Positions 15,517 to 24,520 of a stretch of DNA of 64,000 nt are shown piece after piece. The DNA lies in contig CAJUGD010000005.1 in assembly GCA_910586205.1 (NCBI GenBank), positions 62,001-126,000 on the forward strand. Direction: 5' to 3'. Positions within the stretch are counted from its first letter, which is position 1. Every line of letters begins with the position of its first letter. The notes beneath the pieces were generated by a model. The model ran no database searches, was not told the DNA's origin, and worked only from the letters and a program-made list of their open reading frames with translations. Source of the stretch: an uncultured Lachnospiraceae bacterium. Lineage in GTDB: Bacteria; Bacillota; Clostridia; Lachnospirales; Lachnospiraceae. Position numbers and translations under genes: made by a program.

Positions 15517-16449
15517 GTGATCCTTATAAATAAGGCTGAACAATATATAGCAAAAATCATTTTTCGCAACCACATTTTAACATATAGCGGACAGCAATTT
15601 GAGGATTTCTTTGTTTCGATTATGAGAAAGAGCAATCCGTCTTTCTATTCAGTGAAAGCATATGGCAATATTGGTGATGAAAAAAATGACGGTTTTGATC
15701 GGACAACCGGAACCTATTATCAAATTTTTGCTCCTGAAGATTTACATAAAGATCAAACTATTTATGATGCCGTCAAAAAATTAAAAACTGATTTCAAAGG
15801 ACTCTATGAACATTGGAATAATGACGTTCCTATTAAAAAATTTTATTTTGTTATAAACGATAAAAATAAAGGCCTCCCATCCCCCATACATAAAGCTATC
15901 ATCCAACTTGATAAGGACTATAATGATATTTCTATCAATCCATTCATTGCGAAAGATTTAGAAAGTATATTTGATTTATTGAATTGGGATTCCAAACTAG
16001 ATATTATTGGCTTTATACCTGATGAGATACTTCCTGTTGTAGAAATTGACGCTTTAAATGAAACAGTATCTCATCTTATGAAAGTTGAATTAAGCAGAAC
16101 AAGCCCAGATTCGTTTATTGTTCCGGATTTTGATGACAAAATCATATTTAATGGATTAAGTGACATTGTCAAGAATAAATTAGTCACTGGAAGTTATCAA
16201 GAAAATATTTTAGTACAATTTTTCAATGCCAACCCTGGAGTAAGAGAAATATTGCAAAAAAAATTTGATGCTCTTTATTCTCAAGCTAAAGATGATATTT
16301 CAGATGACCAAGAATACTTTGCTGATTCACGCTTTTACTATATTCTTGAAAAAGCATGCCACAAAAATACTATTCCAATTCAGTCTAGTGTATTTGTGCT
16401 AATGGCATATTATTTTTCAAGCTGCGATATTTTTGAAGAACCTAAATAA
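15517..16449 (+). CDS. ABC-three-component (ABC-3C) system effector, restriction-endonuclease-like
   Basis: The 310-residue protein has an N-terminal nuclease-like part: GQQFEDFFVSIM, then GDEKNDGFD and TYYQIFAPED (about 30-80), recalling Mrr/REase folds with Glu...Asp...Gln-type residues. A C-terminal all-helical region is of the type used in ABC-3C systems to contact partners. It is first of three tightly packed genes. The start is odd: a perfect SD, AGGTGATCC (15515-15523), overlaps the only nearby GTG (15517) and points to an in-frame ATA at 15526. An extended -10, TGATATACT (15477-15485), lies upstream. The AT-rich composition sets the cassette apart from flanking genes. Confidence 0.65.
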   Translation: MILINKAEQYIAKIIFRNHILTYSGQQFEDFFVSIMRKSNPSFYSVKAYGNIGDEKNDGFDRTTGTYYQIFAPEDLHKDQTIYDAVKKLKTDFKGLYEHWNNDVPIKKFYFVINDKNKGLPSPIHKAIIQLDKDYNDISINPFIAKDLESIFDLLNWDSKLDIIGFIPDEILPVVEIDALNETVSHLMKVELSRTSPDSFIVPDFDDKIIFNGLSDIVKNKLVTGSYQENILVQFFNANPGVREILQKKFDALYSQAKDDISDDQEYFADSRFYYILEKACHKNTIPIQSSVFVLMAYYFSSCDIFEEPK

Positions 16450-16467
16450 ATTGAAGGGAGGATTCTT

Positions 16468-16716
16468 ATGATATTGCCTAAAAAACAATTACCCCTAAAT
16501 GAGTCTCTTTTTGGCTTTGGCGCTTTTCTTTTAGAACATATAGGAACACCTATTTCCATGGATGATTTATGGGAATACTATAAGAATTCATATGATACCC
16601 AAAAATATCCTGTAAAATTTTCTTTTGACCAATTTATAATGACTTTGGATTATTTATATATCATTGGGGCTATTAAAGAAAATGAAAGGGGGCTATTATG
16701 TTATGAAGCTGCTTAG
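16468..16716 (+). CDS. ABC-3C system middle component
   Basis: The 82-residue protein resembles the short middle components of ABC-3C systems. It has a helical domain that reads like a winged helix (PVKFSFDQFIMTLDYLYIIGAI in two parts, PVKFSFDQFIMTLD and YLYIIGAI) and ends in a short tail. It starts 18 nt after the effector, with GGGAGG upstream, and its end overlaps the ATPase start by 14 nt. It probably bridges effector and ATPase, as proposed for the family. Confidence 0.65.
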   Translation: MILPKKQLPLNESLFGFGAFLLEHIGTPISMDDLWEYYKNSYDTQKYPVKFSFDQFIMTLDYLYIIGAIKENERGLLCYEAA

Positions 16717-18457
16717 TTTAACTGCGAATAGCCCTACTTTTCATCCAATTATTTTCAAAGATGGAATCAATATAATTGTCGGAAAACAAGTTTCACCACA
16801 TAATGAAAACGATGGTAACACATACAATGGTGTGGGAAAATCATTAACATTACATCTTATTCATTTTTGTCTCGGTGCAAATAAAATAGATTCTTTTACT
16901 ACCAAATTATCTGGTTGGGAATTTACTCTTAAATTCAGTATTGATGCCGAGGAATATTATACAACCAGAAGTACTGACGAACAAAACAAAATTGACTTTT
17001 GCGGTGAAAAAATTTCTGTTACTGATATACGGCAAAAGTTATTAAAATTATGTTTTGGAATCGAAGATACACCTAAAAACCTTACTTGGAATACTCTTTT
17101 TTCACGCTTCGCTCGCCGATACCGATCATGTTATACAACTTTTAATTCTTTTATACCAAAAGAGTCTGACTATAGTAAAATACTAAATAACTGCTATTTA
17201 TTGGGTATTGATATTGATTTAATTGTTAGTAAAAAAGAATTGAGGGATAGGCAAACTGCTGCTAAGAACACAGAAAAAGCGATAAAAAAAGATCCTCTCT
17301 TTCGTCAATACTATTTCGGTAAAAATGACGCGGCACTGGATGTGGCAGATTTAGAATATCGTATTGCAGCATTAGAAAAAGAAATTTCTCAATTTAAAAT
17401 ATCTAATGATTATCATGAGTTGGAGAAAGAGGCTGATGGGAAAAGCTATCAAAAGAAACGCCTGGAAAATCAACGCGCTCTAATAAGCAGCTATATTAAA
17501 AACATAGAAGAAGCATTTACCGAAACAGCTCAAGTAGAGGAAGAAAAATTACTGAGAATTTATGAGGCAGCAAATGTTGAAATACCAGAAATGGTAAAAA
17601 AGAATATTGATGAGGTTCTGCTTTTTCACAACAGCTTGTTACAGTCCAGAAATGCGCGGCTAAAAAAAGAATTAAACAAACAACAATCGCAGTTAAAGAG
17701 TATTGATGAACAAATCTCTACATTAGGTCAACGCATGGATGAACTACTTGCTTATCTAAATTCTCATGGTGCTTTAGAAGAATATGTTGCACTGACCAAG
17801 CATTTATCCTCCTTAAACAATGAGTTGAATCGTATTCAAGAGTATCAAAAAATTTTAAAGGCATATAAAGACACCGAGCTAGATATAAAAGCCTCCTTAA
17901 TATTGGAAGATAAACAGACAGAAGCATATCTGGAAGAGCAAGAAAGCTATCTTGCAAATTTACGAAATATGTATTGGAATTATGCTAAGAGATTTTATCC
18001 CAAAAAGAGAAGTGGTCTTGTACTCAAAAATAATTCTGGGGAAAATATGCTGCGTTACACATTAGAAGCTCGTATCGAAGATGATTCTTCTGATGGTGTA
18101 AATGAAGTACGTATATTCTGCTTTGATTTATTACTGTTAATATGTAAAAAAAGCAATATGCGTTTCATTATGCACGATAGCAGATTATTTGCTAACATGG
18201 ACCCACGCCAAAGAGAAACTCTTTTTCGCATAGTTCAAGATGTATGTGTCGAAAAAGAATATCAATACATTTGTTCCATCAATGAAGATGCTGTATTGTC
18301 ATTTAAACCTTTAATGTCTAGTTCCGATTACTCGCAAATAATAACTGAAAATATAATACTTGAGTTAAATGATGATGCTCCTGAAAGTAAATTGCTAGGA
18401 ATCCAAATAGACATTGACTTAGAAGATAAAAGCAAATCAACTAATGATCTTGGATAA
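16703..18457 (+). CDS. ABC-3C system ATPase, DUF2326 family
   Basis: About 584 residues. The N-terminal ATPase lobe has a P-loop-like GVGKSLTLH in NTYNGVGKSL, a long coiled coil follows (about 180-430), and a C-terminal lobe carries a Walker-B-like RFIMHDSRLF in which Asp-Ser stands where SMC-like ATPases have Asp-Glu. This fits DUF2326, an SMC/RecN-related ABC family tied to ABC-3C conflict systems. ATG 16703 is chosen because AAAGGGGG lies about 10 nt upstream and the fold starts at MKLLSLTAN; frames from 16664 add residues without an SD. Confidence 0.75.
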   Translation: MKLLSLTANSPTFHPIIFKDGINIIVGKQVSPHNENDGNTYNGVGKSLTLHLIHFCLGANKIDSFTTKLSGWEFTLKFSIDAEEYYTTRSTDEQNKIDFCGEKISVTDIRQKLLKLCFGIEDTPKNLTWNTLFSRFARRYRSCYTTFNSFIPKESDYSKILNNCYLLGIDIDLIVSKKELRDRQTAAKNTEKAIKKDPLFRQYYFGKNDAALDVADLEYRIAALEKEISQFKISNDYHELEKEADGKSYQKKRLENQRALISSYIKNIEEAFTETAQVEEEKLLRIYEAANVEIPEMVKKNIDEVLLFHNSLLQSRNARLKKELNKQQSQLKSIDEQISTLGQRMDELLAYLNSHGALEEYVALTKHLSSLNNELNRIQEYQKILKAYKDTELDIKASLILEDKQTEAYLEEQESYLANLRNMYWNYAKRFYPKKRSGLVLKNNSGENMLRYTLEARIEDDSSDGVNEVRIFCFDLLLLICKKSNMRFIMHDSRLFANMDPRQRETLFRIVQDVCVEKEYQYICSINEDAVLSFKPLMSSSDYSQIITENIILELNDDAPESKLLGIQIDIDLEDKSKSTNDLG

Positions 18458-18483
18458 GTACTATTCACACTGATAACAAACGT

Positions 18484-18519
18484 CCCGGGCCTCCCCACTC
18501 AATGTGTGAGAGGCCCGGG
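18484..18519. terminator. GC-rich hairpin at right edge of ABC-3C cassette
   Basis: CCCGGGCCTC pairs perfectly with GAGGCCCGGG around a 16-nt loop, between the ends of the convergent ATPase and DUF362 genes. No proper T-run follows on either strand, so it is a weak or Rho-assisted terminator, or a structural element. Confidence 0.5.
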
Positions 18520-18534
18520 TACATCCGCTCATAT

Positions 18535-19632
18535 CTAAATCCCCCAATTCTCCATCAAAAACCGTACTATATCCGCCGCTTTTGGCGGACACCCTGCCAA
18601 GCTTTTCTGAAAGCAGGAGGTACAGCTTCCCACACCGATCTCTCCTTCTTTTCCCCGATAGCCCTGCCCGATACTTACAGGTTCCATTCCCTTATTAAGT
18701 TTCCCGGCGTCATTGAGCCGATCCAGGGCATAGATCAGAGATCCATAGCAGGCGCTGCAGGCATCCTTCGGCGCTGCAAACTGTGCCAGCTTCTGAACCT
18801 TCCTCGTCCCCCCGAATCTGCCTTCTGCCTCTGTAGGCGCATTAAGGCAGATCACATTGGCATGGGCCACATCCGTGCTTCCTACCCCCAGGCGTTCTGC
18901 CAGCCCGATATACGGCACATCCTCCACTGCATATCCCATACAGTCACAGACAAAAGCATCACATAAAACAGGATCCTTAAAACCCAGAATCCGGTTCATC
19001 ACCACCGGATTCCCTCCCTCCTCAAAATCCAGATCTCCACAGATATTATCCACCAAAATAAAATCATTTCTCGCAATCGTATTAAGATGGGCAATAGGCT
19101 TATGAAGCCCCAAAGTGTGAAACCTGCGCTTCTCTGAATTGGGAATCACACCCTTATTATTTTTCAGTGCACAAGTCACCGTTGTCTGGCAGTGTCCCTT
19201 TAACACCGGCATATTAATCATATAATCTACCTGAACAGCTTTATCACAAACCCGTATTTTCATGCCTGCTGCCTGATACTCCGTAGAAGTATCCTTCTGC
19301 AGATCCACAAAAGGGACCTGATACTTTTTCAGCACAGCATCATATCCTGCTGCCTGGAAGGCGCGTCCTGTCTTCTCCCCCACCCAGGAACTCTCCATCA
19401 CAGCAATATTTTTAAAGCCATGCTCTTGCAAGTACTCAATAGCCCCTGCCAGCAGCTCGCCATGGGTCGTAGCTCCCTGGGATGGAGGAGACGAAGTTAC
19501 CAGATTCGGCTTCAATGCTATTTTCTTCTGTTTATCCCCAATATCTGCTGCCAAGTCTGCCTGTTCCAGCAGCCGTTTTGTCATCTCCTTATAGTCCGTT
19601 CCATGAATAAGAAATATATCTTGTTGATTCAC
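18535..19632 (-). CDS. DUF362 domain-containing protein
   Basis: The 365-residue protein matches DUF362 with KPNLVTSSPPSQGATTHGEL, MESSWVG, and a Cys-bearing C-terminal part (CSACYGS; CTSCFQKSLAGC). Members are proposed to be iron-sulfur or redox-linked, but no reaction is established. The GTG start is supported by GGAGG upstream. It is transcribed leftward, with the hairpin at 18484 just beyond its stop. Confidence 0.85.
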   Translation of the reverse strand: MNQQDIFLIHGTDYKEMTKRLLEQADLAADIGDKQKKIALKPNLVTSSPPSQGATTHGELLAGAIEYLQEHGFKNIAVMESSWVGEKTGRAFQAAGYDAVLKKYQVPFVDLQKDTSTEYQAAGMKIRVCDKAVQVDYMINMPVLKGHCQTTVTCALKNNKGVIPNSEKRRFHTLGLHKPIAHLNTIARNDFILVDNICGDLDFEEGGNPVVMNRILGFKDPVLCDAFVCDCMGYAVEDVPYIGLAERLGVGSTDVAHANVICLNAPTEAEGRFGGTRKVQKLAQFAAPKDACSACYGSLIYALDRLNDAGKLNKGMEPVSIGQGYRGKEGEIGVGSCTSCFQKSLAGCPPKAADIVRFLMENWGI

Positions 19633-19693
19633 TCCCTTTTCCTCCCTCCTGATAATATCTGCTTTCAGACTCTCTAAATTTATATTTTATCCC

Positions 19694-22600
19694 CTATCGA
19701 ACTGCCAATGCTTCCACCTTTCCAATCATCTCCCGCGTATTCTGAAGCATTGCCTCACAGTCTTTATGAACCTTTTTCTTATCCACAAAATGAAAATACG
19801 GCACATCTCCCATCTGGAACCGTAAGTCTCCCCCATACTCCTGTACCAGCCCGGGGATTCCTTCTGTGTCCAGCTTTGCGCCAGGATACATTGTCAGCCT
19901 TACCTCCTGCCGGTTTACTTTAACCTCCGTCACATAAGCCCTGTGAGCCATGGCTTTCAATTCCGCCACTTTCAGCAGGTTTTCCACAGAAGCCGGAAGA
20001 TCCCCGAACCGATCCATCAGCTCATCCTGCATATCCATATATTCGTCTTCATTCTCAATGCCAGAGATTCTCTTATAAATATCCAGCTTTTGATACTCAT
20101 TCTTAATGTAGGAAGAAGGGATATAGGCATTAATGTCACAATCCACCACAGTTTCAAACTCATCTTCTGCCTCCCGCTTTCCGCGAAGCGCCTGGACAGC
20201 CTGGTTCAGCAGCTTACAATATAAATCATATCCTACTGCTTCCATATGGCCGTGTTGTTCCGCGCCCAGAACATTACCGGCTCCTCGGATTTCCAAATCC
20301 CGCATGGCAATCTTAATCCCGGAACCCAGCTCCGTAAACTCCCGGATGGCCTGAAGCCTCTTTTCTGCCTCCTCTCTTAAAAGCTTATCCCTCTTATACA
20401 TCAGAAAAGCATAGGACGTCCTGTTTGATCGTCCTACACGCCCCCGAAGCTGATAGAGCTGGGACAGGCCCATACGATCTGCATCATGGATAATCATTGT
20501 GTTCGCATTGGGAATATCCAGCCCGGTCTCAATGATTGTGGTTGACACCAGCACATCTATCTCTCCATTTACAAAATCAAACATGATCTTTTCCAACTGC
20601 CGCTCCTGCATCTGCCCATGGGCATATACCACCACTGCATCTTTTACCAATTCCTGAATATGAGCCGCGATCTCATCAATGCCCTTCACCCGGTTAAATA
20701 CATAATACACCTGCCCATTCCGGGCCAACTCCCGATTAATGGCTTCCCGAACCATTTCATCGTTATATTCCATTACATAGGTCTGAATAGGAAGCCGGTC
20801 TACCGGCGGCTCCTCCAGCACGCTCATATCCCGGATTCCAACCAGGCTCATGTGAAGGGTCCTGGGAATGGGAGTAGCTGTCAGGGTCAGCACATCCACA
20901 TTTTCCTTCAGTTTCTTGATCTTTTCCTTATGGGCCACTCCGAACCGCTGCTCCTCGTCAATGATCAGTAATCCCAGATCCTTAAACTTTACATCCTTTG
21001 AAAGCACCCTATGGGTTCCGATCACAATATCTACCATTCCCTTCTGAAGATCTGCCAAGGTCTTTTTCACCTGCGCCGGAGTGCGGAACCTGGACATCAG
21101 ATCCACCCTCACCGGAAAATCCTTCATTCTTTGGAGAAAAGTGTTATAATGCTGCTGGGCCAATATGGTCGTGGGAACCAGATATACTACCTGCTTACTC
21201 TCCTGAACAGCCTTAAAGGCTACCCGCAGCGCTACCTCTGTCTTTCCATATCCCACATCTCCGCAGACCAGCCGATCCATAATCTTTTTGCTCTCCATAT
21301 CTCGTTTGGCTGATTCAATGGCCTCTGCCTGATCCTCTGTCTCCTCAAAGGGAAACAATTCTTCAAACTCCCTCTGCCACACTGTATCTGGTCCGTATTG
21401 GAATCCTGCAGTCTCCTGACGCGCCGCATAAAGCTCCACCAAATCCTTAGCAATCTCCTTGACTGCGCTTTTTACGCGGCTTCTGGTCTTCTTCCACTGC
21501 TCACCCCCTAATTTGTTCAGCTTCGGCGCTTTGGCATCTGCTCCGGCATATTTCTGGATTCCGTCCAGGCGGGTAGCCGGAAGATACAGGTTTCCTCCGT
21601 CCGCATACTCGATCTTCAGATAATCCTTAATAATCTTTTCCCGTTCAATTTTTTCAATTCCCCGGTAAATCCCCAGCCCATGCTCCTCATGAACCACATA
21701 ATCCCCCACAGCCAGCTCAGAAAAGCTTTGGATCTTGCTGCCCTCATAGGCCGTCTTTTTCCGTTTCTTCTTTTTCTTTTCTGTGCCGAACATATCCCCT
21801 TCTGTGATGACTACAAACTTTATCTGAGGATACTCAAATCCCCTGTGAAGGTTTCCATATGTCACCAGGATTTCCCCTGGCCTTACCTTTCTGCTTTCAT
21901 CATCCGGGCAAAAGGCGCTTAATTCATATTCCCTCAGATCCCCTGCCAGCCTGCTGGCTCTGGTTCGGGAACCAGAAAGCAGGATGACCCGATACTTTTC
22001 CCTTTTCCACTGCTGCAGATCCTTGATCAAAAGCTCAAAGCTGCTCTGATAGGAATTAACATTTTTCACTCGGATCTGGTACTGGTTCTTCACAATCATT
22101 CCCGGCAGTTTCTGCTCTAATCCGGTCAGGTACAAAGTATTGTTCCTTTGAGCCCTGGCCATCAGCTCCTTCACCGTATAAAGAAGCTCTGTCTGACCTG
22201 GAAGCAGATACCCCTTTCCCAGCCGGTGAGACATACTCTCCCGAAACTCCGTTTCTACTGCCTCACCCTTTTCCCGCAGCCGCGCCGGCTCATCTAAAAT
22301 AATCATCCCGTTTCCTTCCTGAAAATAATCCAGAAAAGAAACAGTCTCATCACTAAAGTACGACAGATAGCCATCCAGCCCATTTACCCTTCGTCCTTCT
22401 TCTATCCCTTCCGTCAGCTCCCCCACAATACCTGACAACCGGGATGCTTCCTCAGTAAGCATCTGCTTTCTTAATCTCTGTACAGAAACCTTCGCTTCCT
22501 CCCGAAGCCGTTGAACCCCTTCTCGCTGCTGGGTTTCCGTAAGAACTATCTCAACAGCCGGATATATGGCAATCTCCTCCAACTGCTCCACAGAACGCTG

Positions 22601-23227
22601 GCTTTCCAGATCAAAAGTACGAATGGAATCTACATCTGTATCCCAAAGCTCAATTCTTACCGGCTGCTCCTCTGTAAGAGGATAAATATCCAGGATTCCG
22701 CCCCGTATGGAAAACTGTCCCATACCATCCACCTGCCCGGTGCGCTCATATCCTAACCGTACCAGCCGCTCCTTCCACTCCTCCAGATTAATCTCCTGAC
22801 CCACCCGTACCACGGCCACCTGGTCCTTTATCTGTTTTAACGGAAGCAGATGATCCATAAGTCCATCCAGGGTTGTAACTACCACGCCAGAATGATCTTC
22901 TATCAAATGGCGCAGCACCTGAACCCTCTGTCTGGCCATCAGATTCCCATGAATATCCGCACTGTAAAACAGCAGATCCTTTGCCGGATACATCCAAACA
23001 TCCCGTCTGAAGCAGCCAAAATCCTCATAGATTTCCCGTGCCCTGGAATCATCATAAGTCACCACCAGCTTCCAGGGGAAAGAAGGGGCTGTCTCCTGAA
23101 TCAAATGTACCTTTTGGGAATCCATACAGCCGCTGACCTGCAAAGGTCCGTTCCCCCGCTCCAGCTCCTGGTTCAGCTCCTCATATTCAATCAACTCCAC
23201 CAGTGGATTTGCAAATACCCTGCTCAT
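19694..23227 (-). CDS. mfd: Transcription-repair coupling factor
   Basis: The 1177-residue protein has UvrB-like N-terminal modules, a CarD-like RNA-polymerase-interacting domain (about 500-570; VGDYVVHEEHGLGIYRG), and a RecG-like translocase with Walker A GDVGYGKTEVA, DEEQRFG as motif II, and ETGLDIPNANT. A C-terminal TRCF domain completes it. It removes stalled RNA polymerase and recruits UvrA. The ATG overlaps the pth stop (ATGA), and pth-mfd is a conserved Firmicutes pair. Confidence 0.97.
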   Translation of the reverse strand: MSRVFANPLVELIEYEELNQELERGNGPLQVSGCMDSQKVHLIQETAPSFPWKLVVTYDDSRAREIYEDFGCFRRDVWMYPAKDLLFYSADIHGNLMARQRVQVLRHLIEDHSGVVVTTLDGLMDHLLPLKQIKDQVAVVRVGQEINLEEWKERLVRLGYERTGQVDGMGQFSIRGGILDIYPLTEEQPVRIELWDTDVDSIRTFDLESQRSVEQLEEIAIYPAVEIVLTETQQREGVQRLREEAKVSVQRLRKQMLTEEASRLSGIVGELTEGIEEGRRVNGLDGYLSYFSDETVSFLDYFQEGNGMIILDEPARLREKGEAVETEFRESMSHRLGKGYLLPGQTELLYTVKELMARAQRNNTLYLTGLEQKLPGMIVKNQYQIRVKNVNSYQSSFELLIKDLQQWKREKYRVILLSGSRTRASRLAGDLREYELSAFCPDDESRKVRPGEILVTYGNLHRGFEYPQIKFVVITEGDMFGTEKKKKKRKKTAYEGSKIQSFSELAVGDYVVHEEHGLGIYRGIEKIEREKIIKDYLKIEYADGGNLYLPATRLDGIQKYAGADAKAPKLNKLGGEQWKKTRSRVKSAVKEIAKDLVELYAARQETAGFQYGPDTVWQREFEELFPFEETEDQAEAIESAKRDMESKKIMDRLVCGDVGYGKTEVALRVAFKAVQESKQVVYLVPTTILAQQHYNTFLQRMKDFPVRVDLMSRFRTPAQVKKTLADLQKGMVDIVIGTHRVLSKDVKFKDLGLLIIDEEQRFGVAHKEKIKKLKENVDVLTLTATPIPRTLHMSLVGIRDMSVLEEPPVDRLPIQTYVMEYNDEMVREAINRELARNGQVYYVFNRVKGIDEIAAHIQELVKDAVVVYAHGQMQERQLEKIMFDFVNGEIDVLVSTTIIETGLDIPNANTMIIHDADRMGLSQLYQLRGRVGRSNRTSYAFLMYKRDKLLREEAEKRLQAIREFTELGSGIKIAMRDLEIRGAGNVLGAEQHGHMEAVGYDLYCKLLNQAVQALRGKREAEDEFETVVDCDINAYIPSSYIKNEYQKLDIYKRISGIENEDEYMDMQDELMDRFGDLPASVENLLKVAELKAMAHRAYVTEVKVNRQEVRLTMYPGAKLDTEGIPGLVQEYGGDLRFQMGDVPYFHFVDKKKVHKDCEAMLQNTREMIGKVEALAVR

Positions 23228-23805
23228 TCTTCCTCCACTTTCTTCTTTGTATTAAAATGATTCATCGCCCGATCTGCTCCCTCTGTGATCATCATCACTG
23301 CCGCCAAAGCTGCCTCCTGAAACGCCTGCTCCATCAATTCTTTCTCCCCTTTAGAAAAACGGCTCAAAACATAATCCTTCAAATCCATCCGGGGCGGCTT
23401 TTCTCCCACCCCCACCTTAATTCTTGGAAACTCCTGAGTCCCCAAATGAGCAATAATGTTTTTTATCCCATTATGTCCTCCTGCGCTTCCCTTCATCCTG
23501 ATCCGAAGCTGTCCCGGCTCCAGACTGATGTCATCATAAATGACAATCAGCTCCTCCGGCAAAGTTTTATAATAATCCAACACGGCCCGCAGGCTTTCCC
23601 CGCTGAGATTCATAAAGGTCTGAGGCTTTACAAGCAGAACCTTCTGTCCCTCCACCACACCCTTTCCGCAAAAAGCCCGGTGCTTCCGCTCACTGACATC
23701 AATCCCATACCTTTCAGCCAGCACATCAATCACCTCAAATCCTACATTATGTCTCGTCTTATCATATTCCTTCGTGGGATTCCCAAGCCCTGCAATAATA
23801 TACAT
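23224..23805 (-). CDS. pth: Peptidyl-tRNA hydrolase
   Basis: The 193-residue protein begins MYIIAGLGNPTKEY, with the catalytic His in TRHNVGFE and conserved IYDDISLEPG and GSAGGHNGIKN blocks. It recycles peptidyl-tRNA. It is translationally coupled to mfd. Confidence 0.97.
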   Translation of the reverse strand: MYIIAGLGNPTKEYDKTRHNVGFEVIDVLAERYGIDVSERKHRAFCGKGVVEGQKVLLVKPQTFMNLSGESLRAVLDYYKTLPEELIVIYDDISLEPGQLRIRMKGSAGGHNGIKNIIAHLGTQEFPRIKVGVGEKPPRMDLKDYVLSRFSKGEKELMEQAFQEAALAAVMMITEGADRAMNHFNTKKKVEEE

Positions 23806-23825
23806 ATTCCTTCCTTTCTCATATT

Positions 23826-23991
23826 CTAGTACATCGTTGCATTAATAACTGAGTAATAGTGCTTGATATTCGTGTCAGCTGTGCGTCTGCGAAGCGACGG
23901 CGTAGTGGGGCCTACGGCTAGCTTCGCAGGCGTGCAGATGGCGCGGATAGCGAGTGCTATTTACTCGGGAATTAGTGCAACGATGTACTAG
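23826..23991. repeat. MITE-like 166-bp palindromic element
   Basis: Terminal inverted repeats CTAGTACATCGTTGCA and TGCAACGATGTACTAG (16 bp, perfect) bound an element whose interior also folds back. AGTAATAGTGCT pairs roughly with AGTGCTATTTACT, and GTCTGCGAAGC with GCTTCGCAGGC near the centre around CGTAG/CTACG. No reading frame is present. The whole would form one long hairpin. It sits between pth-mfd and spoVG and resembles a non-autonomous transposon remnant or large REP-type repeat. Confidence 0.7.
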
Positions 23992-24167
23992 TCTGCTATT
24001 TTCACTATTTCCTTAAAATCTATAGCCATTCATCAACGCACCAAAAGCGTTAATCTCTGCTTCCTAATTGAAACGAAAATTAACGCTGTTCTTTGTCCTT
24101 TTATACGGTTTTATTCTACCAGGTTATCAAAAGAAAGTAAAGGCTTAGCAGATAAGAGGATACATCC

Positions 24168-24215
24168 AAAAACTGACAAGGCGGCCGGTTCCCAAAGAAC
24201 CTGCCGCCTTGTCAG
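24168..24215 (-). terminator. spoVG terminator
   Basis: Read leftward, a long stem from CTGACAAGGCGGC to GCCGCCTTGTCAG with one mismatch is followed by TTTTTGG, 15 nt after the spoVG stop. Confidence 0.85.
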
Positions 24216-24229
24216 TAAATCCACTCTCT

Positions 24230-24502
24230 CTATTCCTCCTGATTCTCCAACGCCGTCGTCTCATATTTATTCAGAATCACATTCTGAATCATATCTCGTG
24301 TTTCCGAATTGATCGGGTGGGCGATATCACGGTACTCTCCCTCGGAAGTCTTCCTGCTGGGCATAGCAATAAACAGCCCTTTCTCTCCCTCGATCACCTT
24401 AATGTCATGAATTACAAATTCATTATCCAGGGTGATGGAAACGATTGCTTTCATTTTTCCTTCTTTTTCGATTCTTCTCACTCGTACATCTGTTATCTGC
24501 AT
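24230..24502 (-). CDS. spoVG: Septation/sporulation regulator SpoVG
   Basis: The 90-residue protein starts MQITDVRVRRI and contains LDNEFVIHDIKVIEG and FIAMPSRKT, diagnostic of SpoVG. SpoVG is a small nucleic-acid-binding regulator. It lies 18 nt after glgD and may be partly co-transcribed with the glgCD operon. Confidence 0.95.
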   Translation of the reverse strand: MQITDVRVRRIEKEGKMKAIVSITLDNEFVIHDIKVIEGEKGLFIAMPSRKTSEGEYRDIAHPINSETRDMIQNVILNKYETTALENQEE

Positions 24503-24520
24503 CTCATAAACCCTTTCCTT

